NCBI GenBank assembly: GCA_007693295.1
Contig: REDT01000144.1
Location: 1-33,387, forward strand
DNA from: Balneolaceae bacterium
GTDB taxonomy: Bacteria > Bacteroidota > Rhodothermia > Balneolales > Balneolaceae
Direction of reading: 5' to 3'
DNA: 33,387 nucleotides
This document shows positions 7,994-16,295 of the stretch, one piece after another (within the stretch, counting starts at the first letter, position 1; each line of letters opens with the position of its first letter). The translations under genes and the position numbers were made by a program. The notes under the pieces are model-generated. The model was given only the letters and a program-made list of their open reading frames with translations, was not told the DNA's origin and searched no databases.

Positions 7994-10078
7994 TTAATCC
8001 TGATTCAGCCAATGATCGAACCAGCTTCTTTTGCGCTCAAGCCGATCAACAAGCAACCATGGCTCACCCGTTCTCGACAGGCCGTGCGACGATCTCGGGT
8101 ATCTCACAAACTCCACAGGAACCTGTAGCTTTTTCAATGCCATGTACCACTGCTCACCATCGGTGATTGGTGTTCTCCAGTCCTCTTCACTGTGAATGAT
8201 CAGCGTTGGGGATTCTACATTTGCAACATATTTGATTGGGGAAAGGTCCCAGTAAAGTTCCTGCTGCTCCCATGGATAGCCATCAAACTCAAACTCCGTA
8301 AGACCTTGTGCATCGGAAGAACCATACCAGCTAAACCAGTTTGAGATAGAACGGCTGGTAACTGCCGCCTTGAATTGATCGGGGAATCGTGCGGTAAGCC
8401 AGTTGGTCATATATCCGCCATAACTGCCCCCCGCCACACCAATTCTGTCCGGATCAACACCGGGATACTTCTCTTTAACAGCCTCAAGTCCTGTCATGAA
8501 ATCCTCTTCGTCCATTACACCCCACTGGCCTTTTGTTGCGAACATAAAATCGTGCCCATAAGCGGACGAACCTCTGGGATTAGGATAGAAGACAAACATT
8601 CCTGAAGCCGACAGCGTGTGAAACGCCTGAAACCATGTGTTACCATAGGCTGTGTGCGGCCCGCCGTGAATTTTAAGCACCAGCGGATAGGATTCGCCCT
8701 CCTGATATCCAACCGGCTTAATTACCCAGCCTTCAATTTCGGTGCCGTCTTGCACGGTCCAGGTAATCGGTTCAGCCGGATTGATGGTTCGTTCTGCCAT
8801 CCATTCTTCATTGAAATTGGAGAGCTGTACCTCACGGCTGCCGTCGCGGCGTGAAATAAAGACTTCGTTAGGGGTTACGGCATCGGTTACCGTATAGGCC
8901 ATAAAGCGTCCATTTTCAGTCGTAGAGACAGAACTCAACCTGCGATCTCCCTCTGTAACCTGCCTGACCGGCCCGCCGGTACGGTTCACTTCAAACAGGT
9001 GGGCATTACCGCGAATCTGGGCAGACCATCGAATCTGGTTGTTGTTCGGCGCCCAGTGTACACCGCCCGGCTGGAGGTCCCAGTCGGCGGTAAGGTTACG
9101 GGGTGTATCGCTGATTTCACCACTACGGTCGAGAGATGCTACATAGATATCGGTCTGAGCTCCCCGTTCAGCAGAGTGAAGAAATGTAATAAAACGTCCA
9201 TTGGGTGATACTACGGGTGAACTTTGAGAACCCTCCCGCTCAAGAAGTTTTTTCCAGTCACCTGAAGCTATATCAATCACGTAAAGGTTTCGTGTAAAGT
9301 CTATATTATATTCATCATCCTCTTCGGGATCGCCGGAGAAATAGATACGGTTTCCTTCGGCCGACCACTCAACATTGCTAACATGGAAAGGCAGGTCGGT
9401 GATTTGGTCAGGTTCGCCGCCATCTGCAGATATGATGTGTAGCTGGCGTTTTCTTTCAATGGATGGGTGTGGCAGCCAGGCTGATGTTCCGTCCCTCATA
9501 TAGCGCATGTGGGTAATCACACGACCGTCGAACCGGGTAGAGTCGAGGGTGTTGGTAATGGCGTCAGGTGCAATCCATCCGGCACGACGATCTCTTTTTT
9601 CGTCTGTGATCGGTTCCCTCACAAATGCAATTTGTGTCCCATCCGGCGACCATACGGGCGTACGATCCACACCTTCAATTGTGAATGCCTCTCCTCCCGG
9701 CGCTGTAACACGCAAGAAGCGGATGGAGTTGTCATCATCACCCCTGCGCGATTGGATACCCAGAAGAGTTCCGTCGGGCGACCATTGAGGGTTTGAAGAC
9801 TGAACCGTTGGATCAGTAAACCGGAAGGGCTCGCCATCAGGCTGGCCATTGCGCAGTTTTGCAAGCCACACTTCGCGGTGTCGTGCATTGTTTTCAGCGT
9901 CGATGGTTGTTTTTGTAAAGGCTACATAATCCCCGGCAGGAGAGATTTCTGTTTGGCTTATAAAAACGGTTTTGTAATAATCATCGGGCATTACACCCTG
10001 TTGTGCAGAAGCTGAAAGGGTATATCCTGCAAGGAGAATTAGGAAGAAGAGGAGTTTCAAAGTTTTTACGGATTTCAT
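7994..10078 (-). CDS. Exported S9-family prolyl oligopeptidase/acylaminoacyl peptidase
   Basis: This 694-residue protein has a signal peptide (residues 1-25, ending SASAQ). The first 400 or so residues form a WD40/TolB-like beta-propeller with repeated blade motifs such as NPQWSPDGT, TPVWSPDGTQIAF and SPVVSPNGRFITFL. The C-terminal alpha/beta hydrolase domain holds the triad: Ser552 in GGSYGGY, Asp633 in SEEDWRTP and His665 in SSHGLSRTG. HGGPHTAYGNTW is the oxyanion segment. Members cleave short peptides, often dipeptides or N-blocked residues. This one would act in the periplasm. It fits a peptide-degrading set with the S10-like peptidase downstream. Confidence 0.9.
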   Translation of the reverse strand: MKSVKTLKLLFFLILLAGYTLSASAQQGVMPDDYYKTVFISQTEISPAGDYVAFTKTTIDAENNARHREVWLAKLRNGQPDGEPFRFTDPTVQSSNPQWSPDGTLLGIQSRRGDDDNSIRFLRVTAPGGEAFTIEGVDRTPVWSPDGTQIAFVREPITDEKRDRRAGWIAPDAITNTLDSTRFDGRVITHMRYMRDGTSAWLPHPSIERKRQLHIISADGGEPDQITDLPFHVSNVEWSAEGNRIYFSGDPEEDDEYNIDFTRNLYVIDIASGDWKKLLEREGSQSSPVVSPNGRFITFLHSAERGAQTDIYVASLDRSGEISDTPRNLTADWDLQPGGVHWAPNNNQIRWSAQIRGNAHLFEVNRTGGPVRQVTEGDRRLSSVSTTENGRFMAYTVTDAVTPNEVFISRRDGSREVQLSNFNEEWMAERTINPAEPITWTVQDGTEIEGWVIKPVGYQEGESYPLVLKIHGGPHTAYGNTWFQAFHTLSASGMFVFYPNPRGSSAYGHDFMFATKGQWGVMDEEDFMTGLEAVKEKYPGVDPDRIGVAGGSYGGYMTNWLTARFPDQFKAAVTSRSISNWFSWYGSSDAQGLTEFEFDGYPWEQQELYWDLSPIKYVANVESPTLIIHSEEDWRTPITDGEQWYMALKKLQVPVEFVRYPRSSHGLSRTGEPWLLVDRLERKRSWFDHWLNQD

Positions 10079-10246
10079 AAGATCAAGAAATTTGGTTTTA
10101 TCGAACGCTGTTAATGTAACTGATGATTGGGTTATTTAAAATTCCCGGTAACGACTCTGTTGCTGTTTTACAATATTTATCGGCACTTACTTGCCTATGA
10201 ATAATTGACTATTTTTAATCTGTTAATAAAAAACAAAAGCTAACTG

Positions 10247-11386
10247 ATGGAATTACTGACTGATCCTGCCGAATTTGTTTTTGCGGGCAATGAGCTGTGG
10301 CGAATAATTGTCCTCGTTACCGTAATCGCACTCTCCTTCTTTTTTGGAAAAATTCTAAAATATATTCTTCAGAGGCTCGAGCCCAAAATGGAAAATTCCG
10401 GCCGAAAAATGGCAGCCGCATCCATTCACGCCTCTTCGATGTCGGTCACATTTCTGTTTTTTGCATTTGGGCTGAACATAGCCATGTCGTTTTTAGTCAT
10501 ACCTGAAGGTTTTCAGAGTTTACTGAATACGGTTTTAGAACTTCTGATAATTCTTGCTATCGGGCACTTTGTGTACAGGCAGGTTGATGTGATTGACAGC
10601 TGGCTGAAACGTTTTGCCAGTGAAGAATCGGTCAATATCGACGATATGCTGATACCTATAGTTGGTAAATCTATCCGGGTGGCTGTTGTGATCCTTGTTA
10701 TACTGCAGGCTGCTCAGGCGCTCAGTGATCAGCCCATCACCAGTATCCTGGCAGGCATCGGTATTGGCGGCCTTGCGCTTGGCCTGGCCGCACAGGATAC
10801 CATCAGAAACTTCTTTGGCTCGCTCATGATCTTTGCCGATAAGCCGTTTAATGTGGGGGAATTGATCAACCTGGAAGGCAATCTGGGCAGTATTGTTGAG
10901 GTAGGCGTTCGAACTACAAAAGTGAAAACCCTTGACGGCCATATGCTCACCATACCGAATGGAAACCTGGCCAACATGACCATTCACAACATCGGTAAGA
11001 GGGAGTATATCAGAAGGGTATTTGATATAACCATCACCTACGACACACCTCCCGAAAAGGTAAACCGGGCCATTGAAATCCTGAAAGAGATCCTGGATAA
11101 CCATGAGGGAATGAATCCCAATCTACCTCCCAGGGTCTATTTCGATAACATGAATGCAGACTCCCTTAATATAAAATGCTTCTATTGGTTTCATCCGCCC
11201 GATTTTTGGAAGTATATGGACTTTACCCAGCATGTAAACAGTGAAGTGTTCAGGCGCTTTAATGAAGAAGGAATCGACTTTGCCTTCCCAACCCAAACCA
11301 TTCATCTTGCGGGAGATAAGAAAAGGCCGCTCAATATTGGCGTGAATGAGAGTGAAACCGAGAATGGGTCAAGTAAAACCGATTAA
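10247..11386 (+). CDS. Mechanosensitive ion channel (MscS family)
   Basis: This 379-residue inner-membrane protein has four or so hydrophobic segments in its first 190 residues. These end in the pore-lining helix and the MscS signature GIGIGGLALGLAAQDTIRNFFGSLMIFADKPFNVGELI (about 170-207). The beta domain follows (VEVGVRTTKVKTLDGHMLTIPNGNLANMTIHN), then a cytosolic cage domain with FRRFNEEGIDFAFPTQTIHL near the end. It should open under membrane tension and release solutes during a drop in external osmolarity. The length is a little above minimal MscS because of an extra N-terminal helix. It starts with ATG in an A-rich context and appears to be a single gene. Confidence 0.92.
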   Translation: MELLTDPAEFVFAGNELWRIIVLVTVIALSFFFGKILKYILQRLEPKMENSGRKMAAASIHASSMSVTFLFFAFGLNIAMSFLVIPEGFQSLLNTVLELLIILAIGHFVYRQVDVIDSWLKRFASEESVNIDDMLIPIVGKSIRVAVVILVILQAAQALSDQPITSILAGIGIGGLALGLAAQDTIRNFFGSLMIFADKPFNVGELINLEGNLGSIVEVGVRTTKVKTLDGHMLTIPNGNLANMTIHNIGKREYIRRVFDITITYDTPPEKVNRAIEILKEILDNHEGMNPNLPPRVYFDNMNADSLNIKCFYWFHPPDFWKYMDFTQHVNSEVFRRFNEEGIDFAFPTQTIHLAGDKKRPLNIGVNESETENGSSKTD

Positions 11387-11489
11387 TAAATATTTAGTAA
11401 TCATGACACTCTTTAATCAAAAATTCACTTAAATAGTTGCCTTTTTTTGTCTGCTAAGGATAGGTTTACTGTTTCTGAAATGATTTTAA

Positions 11490-11687
11490 GCCTGTTTATC
11501 AGTACAGCGATTCAAGCATGATGAAGACTGGCGAACGGCACAGGGAGCACTGTTGAAATCAGGGCAGCGCAGCTATATCGAGCAATCGATACTATCTGAG
11601 GTTTTCAGAAATAACGACTTTTCGGTTAAAAAAGAAGATACAGATAGAGTTCAGTCGGCCGGAAAGAGCGAGAGTAGTGATTTGTAA
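11490..11687 (+). pseudogene. Start-less coding fragment, C-terminal remnant
   Basis: A 65-codon frame is open from just after a TAA at 11487-11489 to a TAA at 11685-11687. It has no ATG or GTG. Its translation is protein-like and charged: RFKHDEDWRTAQGALLKSGQ near the start, then RSYIEQSILSEVF, ending VQSAGKSESSDL. The family is not recognised. It looks like the last part of a gene that lost its 5' end, lying only five bases from the convergent stop of the Na/Pi-type gene. The remainder of the 306-bp gap 11387-11692 shows nothing else. A TTG start within it is possible but would give a very short product. Confidence 0.3.
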
Positions 11688-11692
11688 TTAAA

Positions 11693-13429
11693 TTATCTTC
11701 CTACAGTCATGTCACTGTGTCTCTTCAGCTTGGTTCCGGCAAGTGCCTCATTTACGTTGAAGATGTGGTCGCCAATTTTTTCAAGTCTCGTAATGAAATC
11801 CAGGAAAAACACACCGGCCTTGGCTGAGTAGGTTCCCTTTTCAAGTCTCTTATAATGTATTTCCTTCATAGAATCACGCATTTCATTGATTCTGTTTTCA
11901 AGCTTGATTGCAGTTTTGAGGTCAACGTTGCCATTTGACAGCTCCATGTTTTTTCTCATCTGTTTAATCGTATCACGAACCAGGTCAAGGTATTGACCGA
12001 TCTCTGTGACGGCTTCTTTGGGAAGCTTTATCCCTTCATTATCCATCTGCTCAAACGTTTTAGACATCTGAAAATAGAGATCTCCAACTCGTTCAAGGTC
12101 ATTGATTATACTATGCATGGATCTTATTCTCTTAGTCGCTGACTCGGAGAGATTTGCGCTTGAAATTTTGGTGAGGTATTCACCAATTTCGAGTTCAATA
12201 TTATCGGTGATCTGTTCTCTTTGGGCAATTTTTTTGAGAAATTTTTCCTGTTTTTTCTGTTTTCTGAAAAAGAGCCCGGAAAAGCTGAAGTGCATCTTCT
12301 CTATCAGCTTACCAAAGAGCTCAATCTCTTTGTGAGCCTGAGTGATAGAGAGTTCTGAGGAAGACATCAGGCCGGCTGAAATGTACTGTAGCCGGAACGC
12401 CTGGTCTGACTTATCGGTGTCTTTCTGAATTCTTTCAACGAAAGTGATTATTCTTGGCACGAAAGCAAAAAGTATCAACACATTTAGCACATTAAATGTA
12501 GTGTGGAACAGAGACAGGCCAAGGGTAGCAGCTGCACGGGCTTCCTGGGTATCACCGTATATTGATCCTGCTTCGGGCAGGAAATACTGCATAACATTGT
12601 CAATACCGATTAAAAAGGGATTTATTAGCAACAACATCCAAAGAACCCCGAACACATTGAAAACAAAGTGAAACCGTGCAGCCCGTTTAGCGTGAACATT
12701 TCCGATCAGAGCGGCGATATTAGCGGTTATTGTGGTTCCAATGTTTTCTCCAAGTATCATTGCAGCAGCAATCGGGAAATTGATCCATCCCTGAAAAAGC
12801 ATGACAAGTGTTATCGCTGTAGCTGCAGAAGATGACTGTGTGAGCAGCGTGAGAAGAGTTCCAACAAAAACGAAGATCAACATTGAAGCAAATCCGAACT
12901 CGGTTAAACCATCAAGCATGGCAAACATTTCCGGATTATCCTGAATATTGGGTACCGAATTTTTAATAAATTCCAACCCTATAAATATAATACCGAAGCC
13001 AATCATCGCCTCGGCCAGGTTCCTCATTTTCTCGCGGCCAAAAAACATGAAGGGAAAAAAGATACCGATAAGGCTCACGGCGATAGGCGTGATCTGCATC
13101 TTAAATCCAAATACGGCTACCATCCATGCCGTAACCGTTGTGCCTATATTGGCCCCCATTATCACACCCGTCGACTCAATAAATGTGATCAGTCCTGCAT
13201 TCACAAAACTGACCACCATTACGGTAGTGGTCGTAGACGACTGTGTTATAGTGGTAGCGGTAAATCCTGTAAGAATTCCCCTCAGCCGGCTGGTGGTCAT
13301 CTCTTTCAGAATAGATCTGAGCCGATGGCCGGCCACCTTCTGTAAACCATCACTAAAGATTTTCATACCATAAATGAAAATCCCAAGAGAACCTATCAGT
13401 TGTAAAAAATCAAAAAACGTATATGTCAT
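11693..13429 (-). CDS. Na/Pi cotransporter family protein with PhoU-like C-terminal domain
   Basis: This 578-residue protein has about eight to ten membrane helices in its first 330 residues, and the two inverted Na/Pi-cotransporter repeats each carry the QSS motif: TQSSTTTTVMVV near residue 60 and TQSSSAATAITLVM near residue 200. The region after 340 is helical, charged and PhoU-like (a RIRSMHSIINDLERVGDLYFQ helix and a DFITRLEKIGDHIFNV helix). In this family the membrane part is thought to move sodium with phosphate, and the PhoU-like tail may regulate it. Direction and substrate are not proved by sequence. It has an ATG start and no clear SD. Confidence 0.88.
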   Translation of the reverse strand: MTYTFFDFLQLIGSLGIFIYGMKIFSDGLQKVAGHRLRSILKEMTTSRLRGILTGFTATTITQSSTTTTVMVVSFVNAGLITFIESTGVIMGANIGTTVTAWMVAVFGFKMQITPIAVSLIGIFFPFMFFGREKMRNLAEAMIGFGIIFIGLEFIKNSVPNIQDNPEMFAMLDGLTEFGFASMLIFVFVGTLLTLLTQSSSAATAITLVMLFQGWINFPIAAAMILGENIGTTITANIAALIGNVHAKRAARFHFVFNVFGVLWMLLLINPFLIGIDNVMQYFLPEAGSIYGDTQEARAAATLGLSLFHTTFNVLNVLILFAFVPRIITFVERIQKDTDKSDQAFRLQYISAGLMSSSELSITQAHKEIELFGKLIEKMHFSFSGLFFRKQKKQEKFLKKIAQREQITDNIELEIGEYLTKISSANLSESATKRIRSMHSIINDLERVGDLYFQMSKTFEQMDNEGIKLPKEAVTEIGQYLDLVRDTIKQMRKNMELSNGNVDLKTAIKLENRINEMRDSMKEIHYKRLEKGTYSAKAGVFFLDFITRLEKIGDHIFNVNEALAGTKLKRHSDMTVGR

Positions 13430-13567
13430 TGGGAAGTATTCTGCCAGTGCAGGTCAGTTAAAACCAAATCGCATAGAATATCCGCATTTTACAGGCTAGG
13501 GTGCAAGTTAAATAAATGTTAACAAACCTTAGAAAATCTGCGATAATAGTATTCTGAATATGTATTT

Positions 13568-15097
13568 CTATTTTAGAATAACATCATAGAGATCAGTTCG
13601 GCGATCTTTGAGCGTACGCACGCTTCCCTGTTCATGAAGTTCCTTAAGCAGGTTGAGGTCTACATCCACAATCAGAATCATTTCGGTATTTGGAGTTGCT
13701 TCAGCTTTGATACCGTTTGTGGGAAATGAAAAGTCGCAGGGTGTAAAAACTACCGACTGTGCAAAGGAGATATCCATGTTATGAACCTTTGGTAAATTAC
13801 CCACACTTCCGGCCACAGCTACATAGCACTCATTTTCTATCGCCCGGGCAATGGCGCAGTTTCGAACCCTGGAGTATCCATTCTGAGTGTCTGTTAAAAA
13901 AGGAACAAACAGAATATCCATGCCCTCTTTCCCTAATATCCGGCTCAGTTCCGGAAACTCCACATCATAACAGATCAATATTCCAATTTTCCCTGCGTCT
14001 GTATCAAATGTTTTGATTTGAGTGCCACCGGACATCCCCCATACCTTTACCTCATCAGGTGTTGGATGAATTTTTTCGTAGCGCTCAACTTCACCGTTTC
14101 GTTTGCACAAATAGCCTACATTTTTCAAAACATCATCCTTGAATTCAGGCATACTGCCGGTGATGATATTTACATTGTAGGAGATGGCGAACTCGGCAAA
14201 TGTATCGCGCAACCGATCGGTATATTTGGCAAGCTGCCTGATAGCATCCGGTTCCGAAAGATGATTATATTCGGCCATTAAGGGAGCATTTACGTATTCA
14301 GGGAAAAGCAAAAAGTCGGACCGATAACCGGATACGGCATCTACAAAATACTCAATCTGTTCAGTCAGGTCATCCCACCCATCATAGGGGCGCATTCCCC
14401 ACTGAACCAATCCAAGCCGCACGATCGATTTTTCGGGTTTGTATTCTTTCTTGTACTCTTTTTCGGGTTCAGAATAATAGATATTTGTCCACTCTAAAAG
14501 TGCGGCGTATGATTCGGAGGCCTCATCTTCAGGCAGGTAGTTTTTTACCACACGCTTCACATAGAAATCGTTTGAGAGCTGAAAATTGAGAACAGGATCA
14601 TGAATCTCCTTACTCTTAACTTTCTCGATGTACTCTTTGGCGGTCACGTTATCATATTTATGAAAATTGGGCAGCCTGCCGCCATAAAGGATACTCTTTA
14701 AATTCAGCTCTTCACAAAGCTCTTTTCTGTAATCATAAAGGCGTCGGCCCAACCTTAACCCGCGATAATCGGGATGAACCATAAGGTCGAGTCCATATAG
14801 GGTGTCTCCATTCGGATCGTGCGTATCGAAAGTGTCATTCCCTGTTATGTCATTATACTTATGGCGGTCATCAAATTTTGAATAATTAACGATGATGGAC
14901 ATGCAGCAGGCTACAATTTCTCCATCAACTTTGATTACAGCTTGTCCTTCAGGGAAAATTGTTGTCAGCTTCTTGATCTGATCTTTGTTCCAGGTCGGAT
15001 CCTGCATATTTGGATAACATTTATACATCAGTGCTTGCAGTTCCTTGTAGTCGGAAGCTGTTAAATATTCAAGATCAATTTTTTCAATCGATTTCAT
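13568..15097 (-). CDS. GNAT acetyltransferase-carbon-nitrogen hydrolase fusion protein
   Basis: Two domains are joined in one protein. Residues 1-190 are a GNAT N-acetyltransferase with LDLMVHPDYRGLRLGRRLYDY (about 104-124) as the acetyl-CoA loop. Residues 225-509 are a nitrilase/carbon-nitrogen hydrolase with the catalytic triad Glu267 (LFPEYV), Lys342 (YEKIHP) and Cys376 (GILICYDVEFPE). The frame can extend to a TTG at 15160, but the ATG at 15097 (giving 509 residues, MKSIEKIDLEYL) is better because the GNAT fold starts there and TTG would add an unstructured lead. The pairing is known in Bacteroidetes-type genomes, where the substrate is unknown; an amide-forming and amide-hydrolysing pair on one small amine or acid is a reasonable guess. 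No neighbour suggests the substrate. Confidence 0.88.
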   Translation of the reverse strand: MKSIEKIDLEYLTASDYKELQALMYKCYPNMQDPTWNKDQIKKLTTIFPEGQAVIKVDGEIVACCMSIIVNYSKFDDRHKYNDITGNDTFDTHDPNGDTLYGLDLMVHPDYRGLRLGRRLYDYRKELCEELNLKSILYGGRLPNFHKYDNVTAKEYIEKVKSKEIHDPVLNFQLSNDFYVKRVVKNYLPEDEASESYAALLEWTNIYYSEPEKEYKKEYKPEKSIVRLGLVQWGMRPYDGWDDLTEQIEYFVDAVSGYRSDFLLFPEYVNAPLMAEYNHLSEPDAIRQLAKYTDRLRDTFAEFAISYNVNIITGSMPEFKDDVLKNVGYLCKRNGEVERYEKIHPTPDEVKVWGMSGGTQIKTFDTDAGKIGILICYDVEFPELSRILGKEGMDILFVPFLTDTQNGYSRVRNCAIARAIENECYVAVAGSVGNLPKVHNMDISFAQSVVFTPCDFSFPTNGIKAEATPNTEMILIVDVDLNLLKELHEQGSVRTLKDRRTDLYDVILK

Positions 15098-15248
15098 ACG
15101 TTCAGAGGATAAATATGGGTTTGAAATAGGGTACGACAATTTAAGAAACCGTTCGACCAATTCGGAATGGTTGTGACCAGGTCGGAAATATAGTGTATCT
15201 CATAGCAGTGGAAATGACGGCTCTATATGGGTTTTCCAGAATGGATTT

Positions 15249-15302
15249 AACTCATTTCATAAATTTGAAAAAAATTCTGTAAGGAAATTCCAAATTTGAG
15301 TT
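15249..15302. repeat. Imperfect inverted repeat upstream of transposase
   Basis: AACTCA and AAATTTG on the left (15249-15254 and 15261-15267) pair with CAAATTT and TGAGTT on the right (15291-15297 and 15297-15302), with a few unpaired bases. The pair sits 36 bp upstream of the transposase ATG. IS200-type elements carry foldback ends, so this may be the left-end hairpin, though the A/T-rich sequence weakens the claim. Confidence 0.3.
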
Positions 15303-15337
15303 CATACATATACAACGAGAAACTAAACAGAGAGATC

Positions 15338-15820
15338 ATGGAAAAAACATATTCACGAATCTATATTCATTTTTTTTTCGGTACCAAGAACAGTCAAAAA
15401 CTGATTAAGCCTGAAATTGAAAAGCGTCTCTGGAGCTATATTGGTGCGATTGGTAAGAGAATGGGTGTAAAACCAATAGCCATAGGCGGGCATCAGGATC
15501 ATTTGCATCTGTTGTTATCCGTTCCGCCAAACCTATCCGTCAGTTTCATCATGCAGAAACTGAAAGCAAGCTCCTCCAAATGGATGAATGACACCTTTTA
15601 CCAGCAGCCGCGGAAATTTCGATGGCAGCCGGGATATTATGCTTTTAGCGTTGGATATTCTCAAAAACAGAGAGTTGTCGACTATATTCGAAACCAAAAG
15701 CAGAGGCACAAAACGATATCTTTTGAGGAAGAGTGCCGGATGTTTTTAGACCGGCACCAGGTGGAATTGAAAAAAACCCAGCCGGTTAAAATGGTTGAGA
15801 AAACAAAAACAGGCACGTAA
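15338..15820 (+). CDS. IS200/IS605-type Y1 (HUH) transposase
   Basis: This 160-residue protein starts at the ATG at 15338 preceded by AGAGAG; an upstream TTG at 15296 would only add an unconvincing lead. The HUH motif is GGHQDHLHLLL with His55 and His57. The nucleophile tyrosine is Tyr116 in DYIRNQ, with Gln120 four residues later, the Y...Q spacing of Y1 transposases. FRWQPGYYAFSVGYSQ is the conserved segment before it. Such proteins cut and join single-stranded DNA at hairpins. No tnpB partner is present. The frame is intact. The stop codon lies within a repeat whose degenerate copy occurs 426 bp further on. Confidence 0.9.
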   Translation: MEKTYSRIYIHFFFGTKNSQKLIKPEIEKRLWSYIGAIGKRMGVKPIAIGGHQDHLHLLLSVPPNLSVSFIMQKLKASSSKWMNDTFYQQPRKFRWQPGYYAFSVGYSQKQRVVDYIRNQKQRHKTISFEEECRMFLDRHQVELKKTQPVKMVEKTKTGT

Positions 15821-15854
15821 TTTAGGGGTAATGGATTTGACGCCTTGCAGAGCA
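15812..15854. repeat. Degenerate direct repeat, copy A
   Basis: This segment starts GGCACGTAATT and ends TTGCAGAGCA. The same beginning and ending recur at 16238-16281, with GGGG in a matching place, giving roughly 32 of 44 aligned positions identical by eye. The first nine bases contain the transposase stop codon. Confidence 0.5.
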
Positions 15855-16237
15855 TAAGTGTTACCTTAAGCAAAAAAACGTCGGAATTGGCAGAATCCCC
15901 TCCTTATGAAGCTACCGTGTGTACACATTTTTAGAAAATTGCAAATTGGCGGGCAGCAGTAGCGTCGCTCTACTCCGTGACCGGATGCCCGCCGATCTTG
16001 CCAAAAATGCCTTGTCTTTTCGACCGGAAGCCCGTTTTTTGGGCTGGAGTGGAGAAATCTCCCCGTTATCGGCAGGAGCTCTTTGGAGCGTTGTTTAAGG
16101 TAGTCCCCATCATAAGGAGATCTCTCCACGCGTTCTCCGCCAGCCGGCGGATCACTTGGTCGAGATGACAGTAGCGTTTTATAATAAGAAAGACCGGCAT
16201 ATAAGAATCCCAACCATGCAGGATTCAGTCTCACGCC
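15855..16237. repeat. Hairpin-rich intergenic repeat block beside transposase
   Basis: There is no believable gene here, although a minus-strand frame (15866-16234) stays open by chance. The block contains several short foldbacks: AGCCC/GGGCT around a T-rich loop near 16030, GGAGA/TCTCC near 16051, and TCCGCC/GGCGGA around AGCC near 16143. The TGTCATCTCGACCAAGTGATC stretch, read on the minus strand, resembles the high-copy dispersed repeats common in this group of bacteria. It is bracketed by two copies of a degenerate 43-bp direct repeat. Together with the adjacent Y1 transposase this looks like a REP/BIME-type or non-autonomous element. Confidence 0.5.
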
Positions 16238-16281
16238 GGCACGTAATTCCGGGGGCAGGGGAAATGAAACCCTGCAGAGCA
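16238..16281. repeat. Degenerate direct repeat, copy B, with hairpin
   Basis: This is the second copy of the GGCACGTAATT...TGCAGAGCA repeat. It contains a perfect six-base-pair stem, GCAGGG (16255-16260) with CCCTGC (16270-16275) around a nine-base loop, which copy A has lost or never had. It lies just 15 bp from the stop of the isoaspartyl peptidase gene and might also end that transcript. Confidence 0.5.
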
Positions 16282-16295
16282 GACTTCAGTTAGAT

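Noticed and set aside
15098-15160. TTG start of the GNAT-nitrilase gene
   Set aside because: The GNAT fold begins at the ATG at 15097; the extra 21 residues have no structure or support.
15866-16234. 122-codon minus-strand frame
   Set aside because: It lies wholly in hairpin-rich repeat DNA, has a Ser/Arg/Pro-rich translation with no fold or family, and is explained by the repeat block.
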